NCBI GenBank assembly: GCA_902626605.1 | Contig: CACOFZ010000014.1 | Span: 1 to 45,282, forward strand | Source: an uncultured PS1 clade bacterium | GTDB lineage: Bacteria; Pseudomonadota; Alphaproteobacteria; MED-G09 | DNA length: 45,282 nucleotides | Direction: 5' to 3' | Shown: in pieces, positions 43,606 to 45,282 of the stretch | Layout: the number at the start of each line of letters is the position of its first letter | How positions within the stretch are numbered: position 1 is the stretch's first letter | Notes under the pieces: model-generated | What the model was told of the DNA's origin: nothing | The model's database searches: none | What the model saw: only the letters and a program-made list of their open reading frames with translations | Made by a program: the position numbers and the translations under genes

Positions 43606-44295
43606 TTACTTTCCAACTTTTAATTTATATAAAAAAGTCTTTTCTAGATACGTGGCTAACAATAAGGCAGATAAAGCCAAACAAACTGATATAATGCCAA
43701 GTCTCATAATTTCATTATTGTTATCTGAGGTTTCTATTAACAACCAAAGAGCTAAAGGTAAAGTTTGGGTTTCTCCAGGTATATTTCCTACAAAAGCTAT
43801 TGTTGCTCCAAATTCACCAATTGACCGGGCAAAAGACAAAACAAAACCAGCTAATATTCCTGGATAAGCAAGAGGGAGCGTTATAGTAAAAAATATTTTA
43901 ATATCTGATGAACCAAGCGTTTTTGCAGCAACTTCCAATTTAGTATCTTGAGCTTCAATTAAAACCCTAATTGGTCTTACAAGAAGAGGAAATGACATTA
44001 TTGAACAAGCAAGTGCAGCTCCAATCCAAGAAAAAGAGAAATTAATACCAAAATTTTCAAAGAAAAAATTTCCCAAAAAAGACTCATTACCAAATGAAAT
44101 TAAAAGAATATAACCAATACCAATAGGAGGTATAACTAATGGTAAATGGATTAATGCATCGACTATAGTTTTACCTAAAAAGTTTTTCTTAGCTAAAATC
44201 CAAGCAATTAAAATTCCAGGAATTAAAATAATTAAAGTTGATACTAATCCAATTTTTATGCTTAAAAGCAATGCGTTTAATTCAAAATCAGTCAA
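43606..44295 (-). CDS. modB: Molybdate ABC transporter permease ModB
   Basis: Inner-membrane channel subunit, 229 aa, with five to six hydrophobic helices. It has the EAA-loop AAKTLGSSDIKIFFTITLPLAYPGILAG that docks onto the ATPase, and ARSIGEFGATIAFVGNIPGETQTLP, a signature of ModB/CysU-type permeases. It overlaps modA by four bases. A ModC ATPase gene should follow but the next gene is the peptide-type binding protein. Confidence 0.92.
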   Translation of the reverse strand: MTDFELNALLLSIKIGLVSTLIILIPGILIAWILAKKNFLGKTIVDALIHLPLVIPPIGIGYILLISFGNESFLGNFFFENFGINFSFSWIGAALACSIMSFPLLVRPIRVLIEAQDTKLEVAAKTLGSSDIKIFFTITLPLAYPGILAGFVLSFARSIGEFGATIAFVGNIPGETQTLPLALWLLIETSDNNNEIMRLGIISVCLALSALLLATYLEKTFLYKLKVGK

Positions 44296-45083
44296 TCATT
44301 TTCCTCTAAATAAATTGTTTCAAACCCATAATTTTTTAATATTTCTTGGCCTTTTTGACTTTCTAGCCATTGTAAAAAATTCAAATCATTATTTTTGTTG
44401 TTTCTGTTAATTTTTGCTGCCCAATAAGTTGGCTTATCATAATTGAATTTTTTATTATCGATATAAGAAATTATTTTTACTTTTGAGGAGAGTAGTGCAT
44501 CAGAAAGATATGATATACCAATATTTGCCTCTCCTTGAGAAATAAATTTTAAATTTGATTGAGCAGATGAGGTGAAAACCAATTTTTCTTGAACCAATGA
44601 CCAGGCGCCTAGAGATTTTAGAGCTTGTTTAGAATAGATACCTAATGGAACTGATGATGGGTGAGGGATAGAAATTTTTGATGATGATATTTGTTCAATT
44701 AAATCATTTTTAAATTCAAATGAATTAATATCTAAATAAATATTTTTGTTTATTCCAGTAATGAAGACTAAAGAGTTTTTAGCTATTTTTTTGACTGAAC
44801 TTTTTTCAATTAAATTCCTATCAATCATCCATTCTAACCATGAGTAATTAGCGGTTATAATTATATCTGATTTTTGCCCTCTTTCTATTTGCCTTGCAAG
44901 TAAAGGCGTGGAACCAGTAATAATTGTAATTCTTTTGTTATTAGTTTTTTCCCACTCCTTAATTAATTCTTTACTAACATTATAAAGACTTGATGCTACT
45001 GATATAGTTAATTTATCCTCTCCATATGTTCTATTAATGGAAATGATTATTAGAAATAAAGCGATTAATATATTTCTCATCAT
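44292..45083 (-). CDS. modA: Molybdate-binding periplasmic protein ModA
   Basis: Binds molybdate or tungstate in the periplasm. The 263-aa precursor has a signal peptide (ILIALFLIIISINRTYG). The mature protein begins LTISVASSLYNVSKELI and continues with ITGSTPLLARQIERGQKSDIIITAN, ISIPHPSSVPLGIYSKQAL and GEANIGISYLSDAL, in the order expected for ModA. Usual motif forms are AAASL and GSSG; here VASSL and TGSTP, so it is somewhat diverged. The ATG directly follows the stop of the GNAT gene (TAAATG). The presence of moaC and moeA in the window fits use of molybdenum cofactor. Confidence 0.87.
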   Translation of the reverse strand: MMRNILIALFLIIISINRTYGEDKLTISVASSLYNVSKELIKEWEKTNNKRITIITGSTPLLARQIERGQKSDIIITANYSWLEWMIDRNLIEKSSVKKIAKNSLVFITGINKNIYLDINSFEFKNDLIEQISSSKISIPHPSSVPLGIYSKQALKSLGAWSLVQEKLVFTSSAQSNLKFISQGEANIGISYLSDALLSSKVKIISYIDNKKFNYDKPTYWAAKINRNNKNNDLNFLQWLESQKGQEILKNYGFETIYLEEND

Positions 45084-45282
45084 TTAATTTACTGAATAAA
45101 AAATGTTCTTGGTTTCTTCCGCAAATACCTTAAAACCATATTTTTCATAAAAGGGAAGCGCTCTGTCATGATCAAGTGAATTTGTTTGCAAAATAATTTT
45201 ATTTATTCCTAGATTACAAATTCTTGTTATAGCATTATTCATTAATTCCAAGCCAAAACCTTTTGCAATATATTCGTCAATT
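45084..45282 (-). CDS. GNAT family N-acetyltransferase (5' part outside window)
   Basis: Sixty-five codons of the C-terminal end run off the window edge (first complete codon at 45281-45279). The visible part contains GFGLELMNNAI, the end of the acetyl-CoA-binding helix, then KIILQTNSLDHDRALPFYEKYGFKVF, a typical GNAT motif B with the FYEKYGF string. Substrate unknown. It ends directly against modA and is probably in the same transcript. Confidence 0.85.
   Translation of the reverse strand, partial: IDEYIAKGFGLELMNNAITRICNLGINKIILQTNSLDHDRALPFYEKYGFKVFAEETKNIFYSVN

Noticed and set aside
1-45282. CRISPR arrays, insertion sequences, prophage or integrase genes
   Set aside because: No spaced direct repeats, transposase, integrase or phage structural genes were seen on either strand.

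Overview
The window is about 45 kb of very AT-rich (roughly 30% G+C by eye), densely packed chromosome. Gene content and gene order point to a streamlined, probably marine, alphaproteobacterium. The evidence is the order bamA-skp-lpxD-fabZ-lpxA-lpxI-lpxB-gltA-gltX-lexA-moeA-moaC-trpCDGE-ppiD-tpiA-secG-pyrG-kdsA-eno-ftsB-lipA-ratA-pncC-pgpA-ispDF-ntrBC, LpxI instead of LpxH, a fused IspDF, and a GAAC-N7-GAAC LexA box. An AEGEAN-169, HIMB59 or SAR116-like lineage is a guess. No insertion sequence, prophage, CRISPR array or rRNA is visible, and no intergenic gap exceeds about 200 bases.

Layout. (1) 1-7289, plus strand: the outer-membrane/lipid A operon, from BamA (5' cut) through Skp, LpxD, FabZ, LpxA and LpxI to LpxB. 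(2) 7291-18288, minus strand: citrate synthase, GluRS and LexA with its own promoter and SOS operator, then an operon read as ppiD-trpE-trpG-trpD-trpC-moaC-moeA. (3) 18430-26247, mostly plus: tpiA, secG, pyrG, kdsA, eno, ftsB, lipA and ratA, interrupted by minus-strand MAPEG and queF. (4) 26249-30966: minus-strand pncC-pgpA-ispDF diverges from plus-strand ntrBC across an 87-bp region holding what looks like a symmetric bidirectional promoter. (5) 30988-39475: an alpha-methylacyl-CoA racemase, an acyltransferase, hspQ, tRNA-Ser(UGA), an epoxide-hydrolase-like protein, and the cell-wall/replication operon rlpA-dacA-tmk-holB-metG. (6) 39543-41923: a 71-aa protein resembling only the DNA-binding tail of NtrX, then trkA, a divergent hfq and a half-length mazG. 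(7) 41979-45282, minus: a peptide-type binding protein, modB, modA and the end of a GNAT acetyltransferase.

The most notable observation is at 39543-39758. In many alphaproteobacteria ntrB-ntrC-ntrY-ntrX-trkA-hfq is one block. Here ntrY and the receiver and AAA+ parts of ntrX are absent, an 8.5-kb block lies between ntrC and trkA, and only the NtrX-like helix-turn-helix remains, as an intact small gene with its own promoter candidate and a strong ribosome binding site. This would parallel the proposed origin of Fis from an NtrC-type C-terminus. Other points of interest are the ispDF/ntrB promoter, an Hfq lacking usual rim and proximal-face residues, ModAB without ModC, a single-domain MazG sharing its stop bases with hfq, possible leaderless starts, and losses at conserved positions (comEC, pdh genes, dusB, hflX).

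Start codons were adjusted where a Shine-Dalgarno sequence favoured an internal codon (skp, lpxA, MAPEG, hspQ, hydrolase, hfq, peptide-binding protein). Promoter calls come from reading the sequence by eye and are tentative. I found no convincing intrinsic terminator.
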